The position numbers were made by a program, and so were the translations under genes. A DNA stretch of 64,000 nt, taken from Vreelandella profundi. GTDB taxonomy: Bacteria > Pseudomonadota > Gammaproteobacteria > Pseudomonadales > Halomonadaceae. Of the stretch, positions 36,778 to 45,510 are shown one piece after another. The notes beneath the pieces were generated by a model that made no database searches, was not told the origin of the DNA, and saw nothing but the letters and a program-made list of their open reading frames with translations. The stretch spans positions 2,046,001-2,110,000 of the forward strand of contig NZ_CP077941.1 of NCBI RefSeq assembly GCF_019722725.1, in the 5' to 3' direction. Position 1 is the stretch's first letter; every line of letters starts with the position of its first letter.

Positions 36778-37779
36778 TTAGGCCGTTGCCTGCATCGCAA
36801 GCGTGGTATCTAGCATGCGGTTTGAAAAGCCCCACTCGTTGTCATACCACGCCATTACTTTGACCAAGCGACCATTCACGCGAGTGTGATTGGCATCAAA
36901 GGTCGAGGAGTTGGCATCATGGTTGAAATCGATAGAGACCAGCGGCTCAGCGTTCACGGCCAATACCGGCGAGTTAGCGGCGGCTTTCTCAACAATGGCG
37001 TTGATCTCTTCCTTAGTCGTATCGCGGCTCGCGGTGAACGTAAGATCCACCAGCGAAACGTTGATAACCGGTACGCGCACCGCTAGACCATCCAATTTAC
37101 CTGCCAGTTCTGGCAACACCAGTCCTACCGCCGCGGCCGCACCGGTTTTGGTGGGTATCATTGAATGCGTAGCGCTACGAGCCCGGTATGGGTCGCTATG
37201 ATACACATCCGACAAATTCTGATCATTAGTGTAGGCATGAACCGTGGTCATCAAGCCATTCTCAATCCCCACGGCATTGTTCAATGCTTTCGCTACCGGT
37301 GCCAGGCAGTTAGTCGTGCAGGAAGCATTTGAGACCACTTTATGATCAGCGGTTAATACATGGTCATTAACGCCATACACAATTGTGGCGTCTGCATCAG
37401 GGCTAGGCGCAGAGATCAACACGCGCTTAGCACCGGCAGTAATGTGCTTTGCTGCGGCCTCACGCTTGGTAAATAACCCCGTACACTCCATGACCAAATC
37501 AATTTTCATGGCTTCCCAAGGCAAATTCGCCGGGTCACGCTCAGAGGAGATCGCGATACGATCACCATCGACAGTGATGCTATCGGCATCATGCTCTACC
37601 TTAAAAGGAAAGTGGCCATGAACGGTATCGTGACGCAGCAGGTGTGAATTTAGCGACGGATCGCCAAGATCATTAATGGCGACGACCTGAATGCGATCGC
37701 GGTAGCTATTTTCGTAAAGGGCGCGCAGTACATTGCGGCCGATACGGCCAAATCCATTAATCGCAACTCTTATTGTCAT
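36778..37779 (-). CDS. gap: Type I glyceraldehyde-3-phosphate dehydrogenase Gap
   Basis: 333 residues. The N-terminal NAD-binding fold [15 protein letters not shown] continues to VVAINDLGD. The active-site cysteine is in [17 protein letters not shown] (near residue 153), and the C-terminus has [12 protein letters not shown]. It oxidises glyceraldehyde 3-phosphate from the Entner-Doudoroff aldolases. Erythrose-4-phosphate dehydrogenase is the nearest alternative. HexR-type sites lie in the divergent promoter region shared with mgsA. Confidence 0.93.
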   Translation of the reverse strand: MTIRVAINGFGRIGRNVLRALYENSYRDRIQVVAINDLGDPSLNSHLLRHDTVHGHFPFKVEHDADSITVDGDRIAISSERDPANLPWEAMKIDLVMECTGLFTKREAAAKHITAGAKRVLISAPSPDADATIVYGVNDHVLTADHKVVSNASCTTNCLAPVAKALNNAVGIENGLMTTVHAYTNDQNLSDVYHSDPYRARSATHSMIPTKTGAAAAVGLVLPELAGKLDGLAVRVPVINVSLVDLTFTASRDTTKEEINAIVEKAAANSPVLAVNAEPLVSIDFNHDANSSTFDANHTRVNGRLVKVMAWYDNEWGFSNRMLDTTLAMQATA

Positions 37780-37820
37780 GATAGCTCCTCAATAAATCAG
37801 TGGTGGAGAGTAAGGCTTCC

Positions 37821-37835
37821 TGTAAAAAAATTACT
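37821..37835. promoter_or_regulatory. Possible HexR operator near gap start
   Basis: TGTAAAAAAATTACT retains TGTA and TTAC half-sites 42 bp before gap. The A-rich background makes this the weakest of the proposed HexR sites. Confidence 0.4.
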
Positions 37836-37911
37836 AAAAATACGTATTTAAGCCTCAAAAAAGCTTTTAACTGCTGCTTACCTGCCTCAAAAGGCCTATA
37901 AAAATACAATA

Positions 37912-37926
37912 TGTAGTAAAATTACT
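37912..37926. promoter_or_regulatory. Putative HexR operator between gap and mgsA
   Basis: TGTAGTAAAATTACT; its reverse complement matches the strong zwf site (24774-24788) in 14 of 15 positions. It lies 133 bp before gap and 53 bp before mgsA, so it could serve either gene. Confidence 0.65.
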
Positions 37927-37978
37927 ATATAAACACCACTGTAGTCCAATACTAAAAAAACCCAAAGAGAGTGATGCC

Positions 37979-38455
37979 ATGAGCGATGCGCAGCCGCCCC
38001 GCCAAACTATTCGCACACTGCAAGTACGTAAACGGATTGCCCTAATTGCCCACGATGGTAAGAAAAGTGAAATGCTCGAATGGGCGACGCGCTGGAAAGA
38101 CACGCTTAGCCAGCACACACTTCTGGGCACCGGCACCACTGCCGAGCGTTTAAAGACAGCCTTAGGGCTAAGCGTAGAAGGACTCATGAGCGGGCCGCTG
38201 GGCGGTGACCAGCAGATTGGTGCGCGCATTGCAGAACAGCGCCTAGATATACTGATTTTTTTTTGGGATCCCTTCTCGCCGCAGCCACACGACCCGGATG
38301 TAAAAGCACTGCTGCGTTTAGCGGCGTTATGGAATGTACCGGTCGCCTGCAACGCAGCCACCGCTGACTTTCTGCTTTCCTCGCCCTACTTAAACGAAAG
38401 CTACGATTTGTCGATTCCAGATGCTAACGCCTGGGCGCAAGCGAGAACCCTCTAA
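37979..38455 (+). CDS. mgsA: Methylglyoxal synthase MgsA
   Basis: 158 residues. KRIALIAHDGKKSEMLEWA holds the catalytic His/Asp region, LLGTGTTAERL binds phosphate, GLMSGPLGGDQQIGARIAE carries the catalytic Asp, and PFSPQPHDPDVKALLRLAALWNVPVACNAATADFLL follows. It converts dihydroxyacetone phosphate to methylglyoxal, a bypass that relieves sugar-phosphate build-up. It is divergent from gap and shares a regulatory region with it. Confidence 0.95.
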   Translation: MSDAQPPRQTIRTLQVRKRIALIAHDGKKSEMLEWATRWKDTLSQHTLLGTGTTAERLKTALGLSVEGLMSGPLGGDQQIGARIAEQRLDILIFFWDPFSPQPHDPDVKALLRLAALWNVPVACNAATADFLLSSPYLNESYDLSIPDANAWAQARTL

Positions 38456-38475
38456 GCACTAAGCGTAGCGAAGCA

Positions 38476-39459
38476 CTAAACGGAGCGGGTGCGCAGGTGA
38501 CGCGCCACCACTTGCCGCCCGCTGAGATAATGGCCGCTAGCCGCCGATAGCGCACAGGCAAGGGTTAACTCGGCAATGCGGTCGTAGTCCTGCAGCGCAG
38601 AGTTAACCGGCTGAGGGAGAAAATCCAGCAGCCGGTGATCGCCAAAAGTAGCCAAGCGAATATCTACCGGTAACCCTCCGCGCTCCAAGAACACATCAAA
38701 TACTCCCTCCAGCAAAGCATAGGAAGCCGTCACCAGCGCATCCACATTGCCATGCTGATCCAGCAGCTGCGTGGCTAAGCGAGCGCCTTCGCTGCGCTCG
38801 TAATGCTCACCACTCAGCACAATCGGCTCAATGCCGGTGCCCGCCAGAGCACTCTGAAACCCTGAACGTCGCTCACTGCTGATGGATAAATCCGCCATCG
38901 CGTCAAACCACGCCACGCGCTTGGTTGCTTCGCTGATCACTGAGCGAGTCAACAACGTCGCTGCTTCCTGATCGTTGCTCACAACGCTGGCAAACAGCGC
39001 TGGGTTTAAGCCACGGTCCATACCCACAACACACCAGCCCTCGCCTACCAGGTCGGCGTAAAAGGTGTCATCACTTGGCAAGCAGCTAGCGGTTATCAAT
39101 ACCTCACAGCGCTGAGCACGCAATGACAGTGCCAAAGTGCGCTCGCTCTCAGCGCAATCATCCGAACTGACGATCAACAGCTGATAGCCCTTCTCCCGTG
39201 CGCCACGCTCTAAGCGCTTGGCGAGGCGGGCATAACTGATGTTCTCCAAATCCGGCACGATAAGCCCCAACAAACGGCTTGCGCCTCGGCGTAGCGCTGC
39301 CGCCTGCGGATCAATGTGGTAACGATGATGACGCACCACTGCCATTACTTTTTCAATCGTGGCTTTACTAATGCGTCGCTGCTCAGCCTGGCCATTCATC
39401 ACATAGCTTGCGGTAGTGCGTGAAACGCCGGCTAATCGGGCAATATCGGCGAGTGTCAT
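38476..39459 (-). CDS. cra: LacI-family catabolite repressor/activator Cra (FruR)
   Basis: About 327 residues from the ATG at 39459 (MTLADIARLAGVSRTTASYV), preceded by GGGGAA. The N-terminal HTH is followed by the hinge AAALRRGASRLLGLIVPDLENISYARLAKRLE and a periplasmic-binding-protein-like effector domain. Cra responds to fructose 1-phosphate. It is divergent from fruB-fruK-fruA with palindromic operators between them, so it controls that operon and probably itself. Confidence 0.9.
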   Translation of the reverse strand: MTLADIARLAGVSRTTASYVMNGQAEQRRISKATIEKVMAVVRHHRYHIDPQAAALRRGASRLLGLIVPDLENISYARLAKRLERGAREKGYQLLIVSSDDCAESERTLALSLRAQRCEVLITASCLPSDDTFYADLVGEGWCVVGMDRGLNPALFASVVSNDQEAATLLTRSVISEATKRVAWFDAMADLSISSERRSGFQSALAGTGIEPIVLSGEHYERSEGARLATQLLDQHGNVDALVTASYALLEGVFDVFLERGGLPVDIRLATFGDHRLLDFLPQPVNSALQDYDRIAELTLACALSAASGHYLSGRQVVARHLRTRSV

Positions 39460-39549
39460 GAGGGTTCCCCTTGGCTTGACCGGGCAGTTTATCAGCAAGT
39501 TAGCGCATGCAAGACCAAAGTCTAAAAGATCAAACCTTGTGTCATTAAG

Positions 39550-39561
39550 TGAATCGATTCA
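39550..39561. promoter_or_regulatory. Cra operator, perfect palindrome
   Basis: TGAATCGATTCA matches the enterobacterial FruR/Cra operator pattern TGAAWCG-TTCA. It lies in the divergent cra-fruB region, 91 bp before cra. Confidence 0.8.
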
Positions 39562-39594
39562 GCATAGCACTATACTTCGATGAAACGACAGGCA

Positions 39595-39606
39595 TGACAC
39601 GATTCA
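39595..39606. promoter_or_regulatory. Second Cra-like operator before fruB
   Basis: TGACACGATTCA; its reverse complement TGAATCGTGTCA is a near-palindromic Cra site. Another half-site, TGAAACGA, lies at 39581-39588. Confidence 0.6.
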
Positions 39607-39721
39607 TCCAGCTAGGCGACATGCCACTATAACGATCAGTTTATGTACACGTCTTTGCGCCGCATAGGCAGTTAGCCTGCAGTCTTCAGAGGCAGCCAGA
39701 GCACGTTTACAGGAGAATACT

Positions 39722-42616
39722 ATGTTGACACTCGGCCCCGATGACATCTTGCTAGGCCGCCACGCGGATAGCTGGAAAACCGCCTTGGACAACGCCGCTG
39801 AAGCGCTGGTAGACGCTGGATTCGTTGAGGCTGAGTACCGCGACGGCCTGCATGCCCGTGAGGCGCAGTCATCAACGTTTTTAGGCAATGCGATTGCGAT
39901 ACCCCACGGCACGCCAGAAAGCCGCCAGCACGTAAAGCGCACCGGCATTCGCGTGCTGCAGTTTCCCCAGGGCATTGAGTGGCACGATGGTCAAAACGTG
40001 CATGTGCTGGTCGCTATCGCGGCACAAAATGACGAGCATCTGGATATTCTGCGGCAGCTAACCCACGTACTCGACCGCGAAGGCGTGGCCGACCAGCTTG
40101 CCAGCGCCACCTCGGCTGCGGATATCGCGAGATTGCTTTCAAAGCCAGCGCTTGAACCGCGCCTGGACGCCGACACCTTATGTGTCAATTTTCCCGCTCG
40201 CGACCCACAAGAACTAGCCCTGGCTGCCGCGGCTCGTTTGCGCCAAAGCGGCTGTGTTGATAACACCTTTATCACCGCCGTCGCGAACGCTCAGCCTACT
40301 TGGCTAGGCAAGGGCTTATGGCTGTCGAGCAGTTCACACGGCGTTAACCAACCCGCGCTAGGCGTCGCCACACCGGCTGAACACACCCTGGAAAGTGCGG
40401 GTCACCCCGTGCATGCCCTGTTCTGTTTAGCGGCACATGGCGATGCCCACCGCCCACTGCTAGAGCAATTGATTGCGCTCGTCGACAGCGGCGCCAGCGA
40501 CACTCTGCTCACCCGTAATAGTGATCAGTTGCTGGCACTGCTAGCCGGAGAAACCGCCAGCACACACACCCGTCGCGTACGGGTGCTTAATCCTCACGGC
40601 TTACACGCCCGCCCCGCGAAGCAGTTGGTGCAGGTAGCGCGCGCTCAGTCCATGCCGATCAATGTGCGCTTGGAAGAAGGCAGCGCTACACCGGTTTCTG
40701 CAGCGAGCCTGACAAAAGTAATTGGCCTAGGGGCGCGGCGCGGTCAGTGGCTAGTTCTGTCTGCCGAAGGCGATAGCGCGCAGCAGGCGCTTGAACAGGT
40801 AGCCGAGACGGTTGAAGCAGGTCTGGGTGAAAAAGTGACGCCCTTTGAAGATGGCCGCGATAGCGCTCAAATGCCCAAGGTGGCAGAAGCAAAAGTGACC
40901 CCGTTGAGTGCAGACACTCCCCATGCAGGCGTGGCGGCCTCGCCCGGCTTAGCCATCGCACCTGTGTTTGTTATCCGCCCGCTGCAGTTTGATTACCCTC
41001 AGCATGCGAACGACACCGAGCAGCAGATCACTCGGTTAAACAGCGCCATTCAAGAAGGCGCAGCGCAGCTACAGGCACTGGTGAAAAATGCCCAGGGGGG
41101 CGAGGTAGCGGATATTCTCTCAATGCACGAAGAGATGCTCGACGACCCCGAACTTCATCACGCAGCGACGGATGCCATTCGTGAAGGCCGCTCCGCGGAA
41201 GCTGGCTGGTGGGAGGCGATTGAAACCGCTGCCCACGCGCAGGAAATGCTAGCTGATCGTCTGCTTGCCGAGCGTGCTGCTGATCTACGCGACGTTGGTC
41301 GTCGGGTACTCAGTGTGCTCTGCGATGTGCAACTTCCCGAAGCCCCGGACCATCCTTATATTCTAGTAATGGACGATATTGGCCCGTCCGATGTCGCTCG
41401 CCTAGACACTTCCCGCGTGCGTGGTCTGCTGACCGTGCGTGGCGGCGCTACGGCGCACAGCGCTATTTTGGCACGCGCGCTGGGCATTCCAGCGGTGGTC
41501 GGTGCTGGGCAAGCGGTAATGGCACTTAACAACGCCAGCATGATGATCCTGGACGGCGAGCGTGGCCGGGTAACCTCACAGCCATCTGAGGAGCGTTTAC
41601 AGCGCGCCGAGCAACAGCTGCTTGACCATCAGCAGCGCGAAGCCGATGCCTGGGAAACCCGCTTTGACCTTGGCCAAACCCGGGATGGTCACCGTGTCGA
41701 AGTTGCCGCGAACCTTGGCAATACCGCCCATGCCGCCGATGCAGTAGAGCGCGGCGCCGAAGGCGTTGGCCTGCTGCGTACTGAATTTCTGTTTATGGCC
41801 CACGCCAGCGCACCCGATTTAGCGACGCAAATTGGCGAGTATCGCCAGGCCGTGGAAGCGCTGGGCGAGCGCCCGCTGGTGGCGCGCACTTTGGATGTGG
41901 GTGGCGACAAGCCCCTGCCCTACTGGCCGGTGCCCCAAGAGGACAACCCGTTCCTGGGTCTTCGCGGTATTCGTTTAGCGCTCACCCAGCCCGAGGTACT
42001 CGAAACCCAGCTACGTGCGTTACTCATGGCAGCAGCGCCTGCGGCGGGTTTGAAAGATAAAAATCATCCGCTGCGCATCATGCTGCCAATGATCAAAGAC
42101 ATTGCCGAGTTCCGCGCCGTTAAAGTCATCTACGATCGACTACTGCAAGATATTCCCGCCGCCCAGCGCGCAACCGACGTGCAGCTGGGGGTGATGATTG
42201 AAGTGCCCTCCAGTGCGCTTTTGGCGCCCAGCCTGGCCGCCGAGGTGGACTTCTTCTCGGTGGGCACCAACGACTTAACCCAGTACACCCTGGCGATTGA
42301 CCGTAGCCATCCAGAACTCTCAGCACAGGCCGATGGCCTGCATCCGGCGGTGCTGCGCCTGATCCAAATGACCGTGGCGGCCGCGCATGCCCAGGGCAAA
42401 TGGGTGGGCGTATGCGGTGAGCTGGCCTCCGATGCCGCGGCTATTCCAGTCTTGGTCGGCCTGGGCGTGGACGAGCTTTCGGTCAGTGCGCGGCAGATCC
42501 CCTTAGTGAAGGCGCGCCTGCGTGAGTTTGATCTTGCCGATGCCCAGGCCAGTGCTCAGCTTGCGCTGAGCAAAGCAACCAGTGATGAGGTGCGCGACGC
42601 CCTGGAGGCCCGTTAA
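39722..42616 (+). CDS. fruB: Fructose PTS multiphosphoryl transfer protein (EIIA-HPr-EI fusion) FruB
   Basis: 964 residues carrying the full phosphorelay. EIIA-Fru occupies about 1-145, with the active histidine at 62 (AIAIPHGTPESR). A degenerate EIIA-like middle domain spans 150-275. HPr follows, with His295 in NPHGLHARPAKQL. EI runs from about 400 to the end, with its phospho-histidine at 579 (GGATAHSAIL) and DVGGDKPLPYWP and GTNDLTQYTLAIDRSHP farther on. It passes phosphate from PEP to FruA. The Pseudomonas-type fusion suggests a self-contained fructose PTS. The stop overlaps the fruK start (TAATG). Confidence 0.95.
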   Translation: MLTLGPDDILLGRHADSWKTALDNAAEALVDAGFVEAEYRDGLHAREAQSSTFLGNAIAIPHGTPESRQHVKRTGIRVLQFPQGIEWHDGQNVHVLVAIAAQNDEHLDILRQLTHVLDREGVADQLASATSAADIARLLSKPALEPRLDADTLCVNFPARDPQELALAAAARLRQSGCVDNTFITAVANAQPTWLGKGLWLSSSSHGVNQPALGVATPAEHTLESAGHPVHALFCLAAHGDAHRPLLEQLIALVDSGASDTLLTRNSDQLLALLAGETASTHTRRVRVLNPHGLHARPAKQLVQVARAQSMPINVRLEEGSATPVSAASLTKVIGLGARRGQWLVLSAEGDSAQQALEQVAETVEAGLGEKVTPFEDGRDSAQMPKVAEAKVTPLSADTPHAGVAASPGLAIAPVFVIRPLQFDYPQHANDTEQQITRLNSAIQEGAAQLQALVKNAQGGEVADILSMHEEMLDDPELHHAATDAIREGRSAEAGWWEAIETAAHAQEMLADRLLAERAADLRDVGRRVLSVLCDVQLPEAPDHPYILVMDDIGPSDVARLDTSRVRGLLTVRGGATAHSAILARALGIPAVVGAGQAVMALNNASMMILDGERGRVTSQPSEERLQRAEQQLLDHQQREADAWETRFDLGQTRDGHRVEVAANLGNTAHAADAVERGAEGVGLLRTEFLFMAHASAPDLATQIGEYRQAVEALGERPLVARTLDVGGDKPLPYWPVPQEDNPFLGLRGIRLALTQPEVLETQLRALLMAAAPAAGLKDKNHPLRIMLPMIKDIAEFRAVKVIYDRLLQDIPAAQRATDVQLGVMIEVPSSALLAPSLAAEVDFFSVGTNDLTQYTLAIDRSHPELSAQADGLHPAVLRLIQMTVAAAHAQGKWVGVCGELASDAAAIPVLVGLGVDELSVSARQIPLVKARLREFDLADAQASAQLALSKATSDEVRDALEAR

Positions 42617-43587
42617 TGGCCCGCGTGCTGTGTATCACCCTGAACCCGGCGCTGGATTTGGCGTTTAACCTTGACGCCTTAGTACTGGGCAGCGTGAATC
42701 GCCCCACCAGTGCGCAGTTAGAAGCGGCAGGAAAAGGCGTCAACGTCGCCCGAGTGCTGGCTGGGCTTGGCCATCAGGTAACGGTGAGCGGCTTTTTAGG
42801 CCGCGAGAACGATGCCCCCTTTACGCTCGCTTTTCAGCAGACGGGACTGGTCGATGCCTTTGTGCGCGTTCCGGGCAGCACTCGCATTAATGCCAAGCTG
42901 GCCGAACACAGCGGCCGCGTCACCGACATTAACGGCCCCGGCATGCCGATTGATGCCGCTCACCTGAACACGCTGATCAAAGCGGTGGATGCTGAGCTTA
43001 TCAGCGCCACGCCGCCACACGCGGTCGTGATGGCGGGCAGCCTGCCCCCTGGGTGTTCACTGGACGATTTCAGCCAGCTGCTGGACCACCTAAACGCCAG
43101 CGGCGTTCCGCTTTGGGTTGATACCAGCGGGCCCGCCTTAAATACAGCGATTGCGTCAGGCCCCGCAGGCGTCAAACCGAATGAAACAGAGCTCGCTGAA
43201 TGGGTCGGTGAACCCCTTGATGATATCCAGGCACGCTTGGGTGCCGCCCGGCGACTGCACGAAAGTGGTATCGCCCACGCGCTTATTTCGGCGGGCAGCG
43301 AAGGCGTGCTGTGGGTCAACGCTCAAGGTAGCTGGCACGCGACGCCACCCAGCGTCACCGCCACCAATACGGTGTGTGCCGGCGATACGTTGGTAGCTGG
43401 CATGCTGCATGGCCTGCTTAACCAGCATGACGCTGAACAAACACTGCGCTTCGCTACCGCGCTTTCTGCTGAAGCCGTGCGCCACGTAGGCGTGGGCGAC
43501 CCCTACGCGGCTGATTTCGACTCACTCCAACAACATACCCGGATACAGCGTCTTGATGACGCCGTCACTGAGGGAGCCACGCTATGA
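42616..43587 (+). CDS. fruK: 1-Phosphofructokinase FruK
   Basis: 323-residue PfkB kinase. CITLNPALDLAFNLD at the start, EAAGKGVNVARVLAGLGHQV, VMAGSLPPGCSLDDFSQLL, and the catalytic region TATNTVCAGDTLVAGMLHGLL, where the usual GAGD reads CAGD. It phosphorylates fructose 1-phosphate from FruA to fructose 1,6-bisphosphate. It is translationally coupled to both neighbours. Confidence 0.94.
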   Translation: MARVLCITLNPALDLAFNLDALVLGSVNRPTSAQLEAAGKGVNVARVLAGLGHQVTVSGFLGRENDAPFTLAFQQTGLVDAFVRVPGSTRINAKLAEHSGRVTDINGPGMPIDAAHLNTLIKAVDAELISATPPHAVVMAGSLPPGCSLDDFSQLLDHLNASGVPLWVDTSGPALNTAIASGPAGVKPNETELAEWVGEPLDDIQARLGAARRLHESGIAHALISAGSEGVLWVNAQGSWHATPPSVTATNTVCAGDTLVAGMLHGLLNQHDAEQTLRFATALSAEAVRHVGVGDPYAADFDSLQQHTRIQRLDDAVTEGATL

Positions 43588-45317
43588 ATGTCATTTTGAT
43601 TACCGCCTGCCCCAGCGGCATGGCGACGACCTTCCTCGCGGCCAAACGCCTGGAACAGGCTGCCCAGCGCCAAGGCTGGTCGGCTCATGTGGAAATGCAC
43701 GGCGAAGTAGCCCCCCTGCACGCTGCTAGCGCAGAGCAGATCGCTAACGCTGATTTAATTGTGGTGGCCGCCGATCACGTGCCCGCGCCAGAGCGGTTCG
43801 AGGGCAAGCGTCTATTTCAGGCACCGATTGCGAGTACTCTGCCTGACCCTGGCGGCTTTCTTGCTCAAGCGAAGCGGGAAGCGCCTATTTATAGCGCGCC
43901 CGCAGCGTCTAGCGCATCCGCCGCTAGAAGTAGCGACGGTGGTAAGAAAATCGTTGCCGTCACCGCCTGCCCGACCGGCGTAGCGCATACCTTTATGGCC
44001 GCTGAAGCGCTGGCTGAGGCGGGCAAAGCTATGGGCCACGCCATTCGCGTTGAAACCCAAGGCTCGGTAGGCGCCCAGGATCGCTTAACCGAAGACGAAA
44101 TCGCTCAGGCAGACATCGTCGTACTGGCCTGCGATATCGACGTTGATCCGTCGCGGTTTGCAGGCAAGCGTATCTACCGCACGTCGACAGGCAACGCGCT
44201 CAAAAAGCCGCGCCCCACCCTTGAAGCCGCCCTCAGCGAGGCTGCTATAGAGAGTGGCAGCAACAGTGCGGGCACAGCCAATAAGAGCGTCAAAGAGAAA
44301 GGCGTTTACAAGCACCTGCTCACCGGCGTTTCCTTTATGCTGCCGATGGTGGTGGCAGGCGGCCTGCTGATTGCGCTCTCCTTTGTATTTGGCATTGAGG
44401 CCTTTGAGCAGGAAGGCACGCTGGCCGCAGCGCTCATGCAGATCGGTGGCGGTACCGCCTTTGCACTGATGATTCCCGTTCTGGCAGGCTATATCGCCTA
44501 CTCCATCGCCGACCGCCCCGGCATCGCCCCGGGTATGATTGGCGGCATGCTGGCGGCCAATATTGGCTCCGGCTTTATCGGCGGTATTTTGGCAGGCTTC
44601 CTGGCGGGCTATGTGGCGCTGGCGGTTACTCGCTACGTGAAACTGCCCTCCAGCGTTGAATCCCTGAAGCCGATTCTGATTATTCCGCTAGTGGCCAGCT
44701 TGGTCACTGGCCTGACCATGATCTACGTGATTGGCGAACCGGTTGCGGCGCTGCTGAGTGCTCTGACCAGTTTCCTGGAATCCATGGGCTCCACCAATGC
44801 CGTACTGCTGGGCATTCTGCTGGGCGCGATGATGTGCTTCGACCTGGGCGGTCCGGTTAACAAAGCCGCCTACACCTTTGGCGTGGGTTTGCTTGCCTCC
44901 GAAACTTACGGCCCAATGGCGGCGATTATGGCGGCGGGTATGGTACCGGCCATTGGTATGGGTATTGCCAGTTTTGTGGCACGTAACAAGTTTTCTGCAC
45001 CGGAGCGCGAAGCGGGCAAAGCATCATTCGTGCTTGGCCTCTGTTTTATCAGTGAGGGGGCGATTCCGTTTGCCGCGAAAGATCCGCTGCGGGTCATCCC
45101 TGCCTGTATTGCAGGAGGCGCGTTAACTGGTGCCCTTTCGATGCTCGTGGGCGCAAAGTTAATGGCGCCTCACGGCGGTATCTTTGTACTGCTCATTCCC
45201 AATGCCATCACCCCTGCGCTTCTTTACCTTGGCGCCATTGTGGCGGGCTCGCTGGTGACAGGTTTAAGCTATGCGTTTATCAAACGCGGCGCTGCCCAGG
45301 TCGCTGTCGCCAGCTAA
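43584..45317 (+). CDS. fruA: Fructose-specific PTS EIIBC component FruA
   Basis: 577 residues. Two EIIB-Fru domains in tandem: the first, with ITACPSGMATTFLAAKRL, also has a phospho-site-like cysteine; the second, with VTACPTGVAHTFMAAEALAEAGKAMG, has the classic active cysteine. EIIC follows from about residue 245, with many membrane helices, GVSFMLPMVVAGGLLIALSF and DLGGPVNKAAYTFGV. It imports fructose as fructose 1-phosphate. It overlaps fruK by four bases. Confidence 0.95.
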   Translation: MNVILITACPSGMATTFLAAKRLEQAAQRQGWSAHVEMHGEVAPLHAASAEQIANADLIVVAADHVPAPERFEGKRLFQAPIASTLPDPGGFLAQAKREAPIYSAPAASSASAARSSDGGKKIVAVTACPTGVAHTFMAAEALAEAGKAMGHAIRVETQGSVGAQDRLTEDEIAQADIVVLACDIDVDPSRFAGKRIYRTSTGNALKKPRPTLEAALSEAAIESGSNSAGTANKSVKEKGVYKHLLTGVSFMLPMVVAGGLLIALSFVFGIEAFEQEGTLAAALMQIGGGTAFALMIPVLAGYIAYSIADRPGIAPGMIGGMLAANIGSGFIGGILAGFLAGYVALAVTRYVKLPSSVESLKPILIIPLVASLVTGLTMIYVIGEPVAALLSALTSFLESMGSTNAVLLGILLGAMMCFDLGGPVNKAAYTFGVGLLASETYGPMAAIMAAGMVPAIGMGIASFVARNKFSAPEREAGKASFVLGLCFISEGAIPFAAKDPLRVIPACIAGGALTGALSMLVGAKLMAPHGGIFVLLIPNAITPALLYLGAIVAGSLVTGLSYAFIKRGAAQVAVAS

Positions 45318-45336
45318 ACGCTCTGAAACAATAGAG

Positions 45337-45364
45337 GCTAGGCAGGCGAGCAAACCTGCCTAGC
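45337..45364 (+). terminator. Hairpin after the fru operon
   Basis: GCTAGGCAGG and CCTGCCTAGC form a perfect ten-base stem with an eight-base loop, 20 bp after the fruA stop. No T-run follows, so termination is probable but not proven. Confidence 0.6.
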
Positions 45365-45437
45365 GCTAAAAACACGTAGCTTTACGCAGTTAATCGCTTT
45401 AAAAGCTTTAACACGCTCCCCTTTATGCGCTTTTTTA

Positions 45438-45452
45438 TGTAGTATTTTTACA
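45438..45452. promoter_or_regulatory. Putative HexR operator before pgi
   Basis: TGTAGTATTTTTACA has both TGTA and TACA half-sites of the HexR-type palindrome and lies 58 bp before the pgi start. Confidence 0.65.
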
Positions 45453-45510
45453 TAACGTCGATATAAGCCATTCCGCTTTTAACCGCCTCTTATAACAAAC
45501 GGATCGCTCA

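Noticed and set aside
37821..37835. HexR site near gap start as a strong call
   Set aside because: It lies in an A-rich stretch and matches less well than the others, so I list it only at low confidence.
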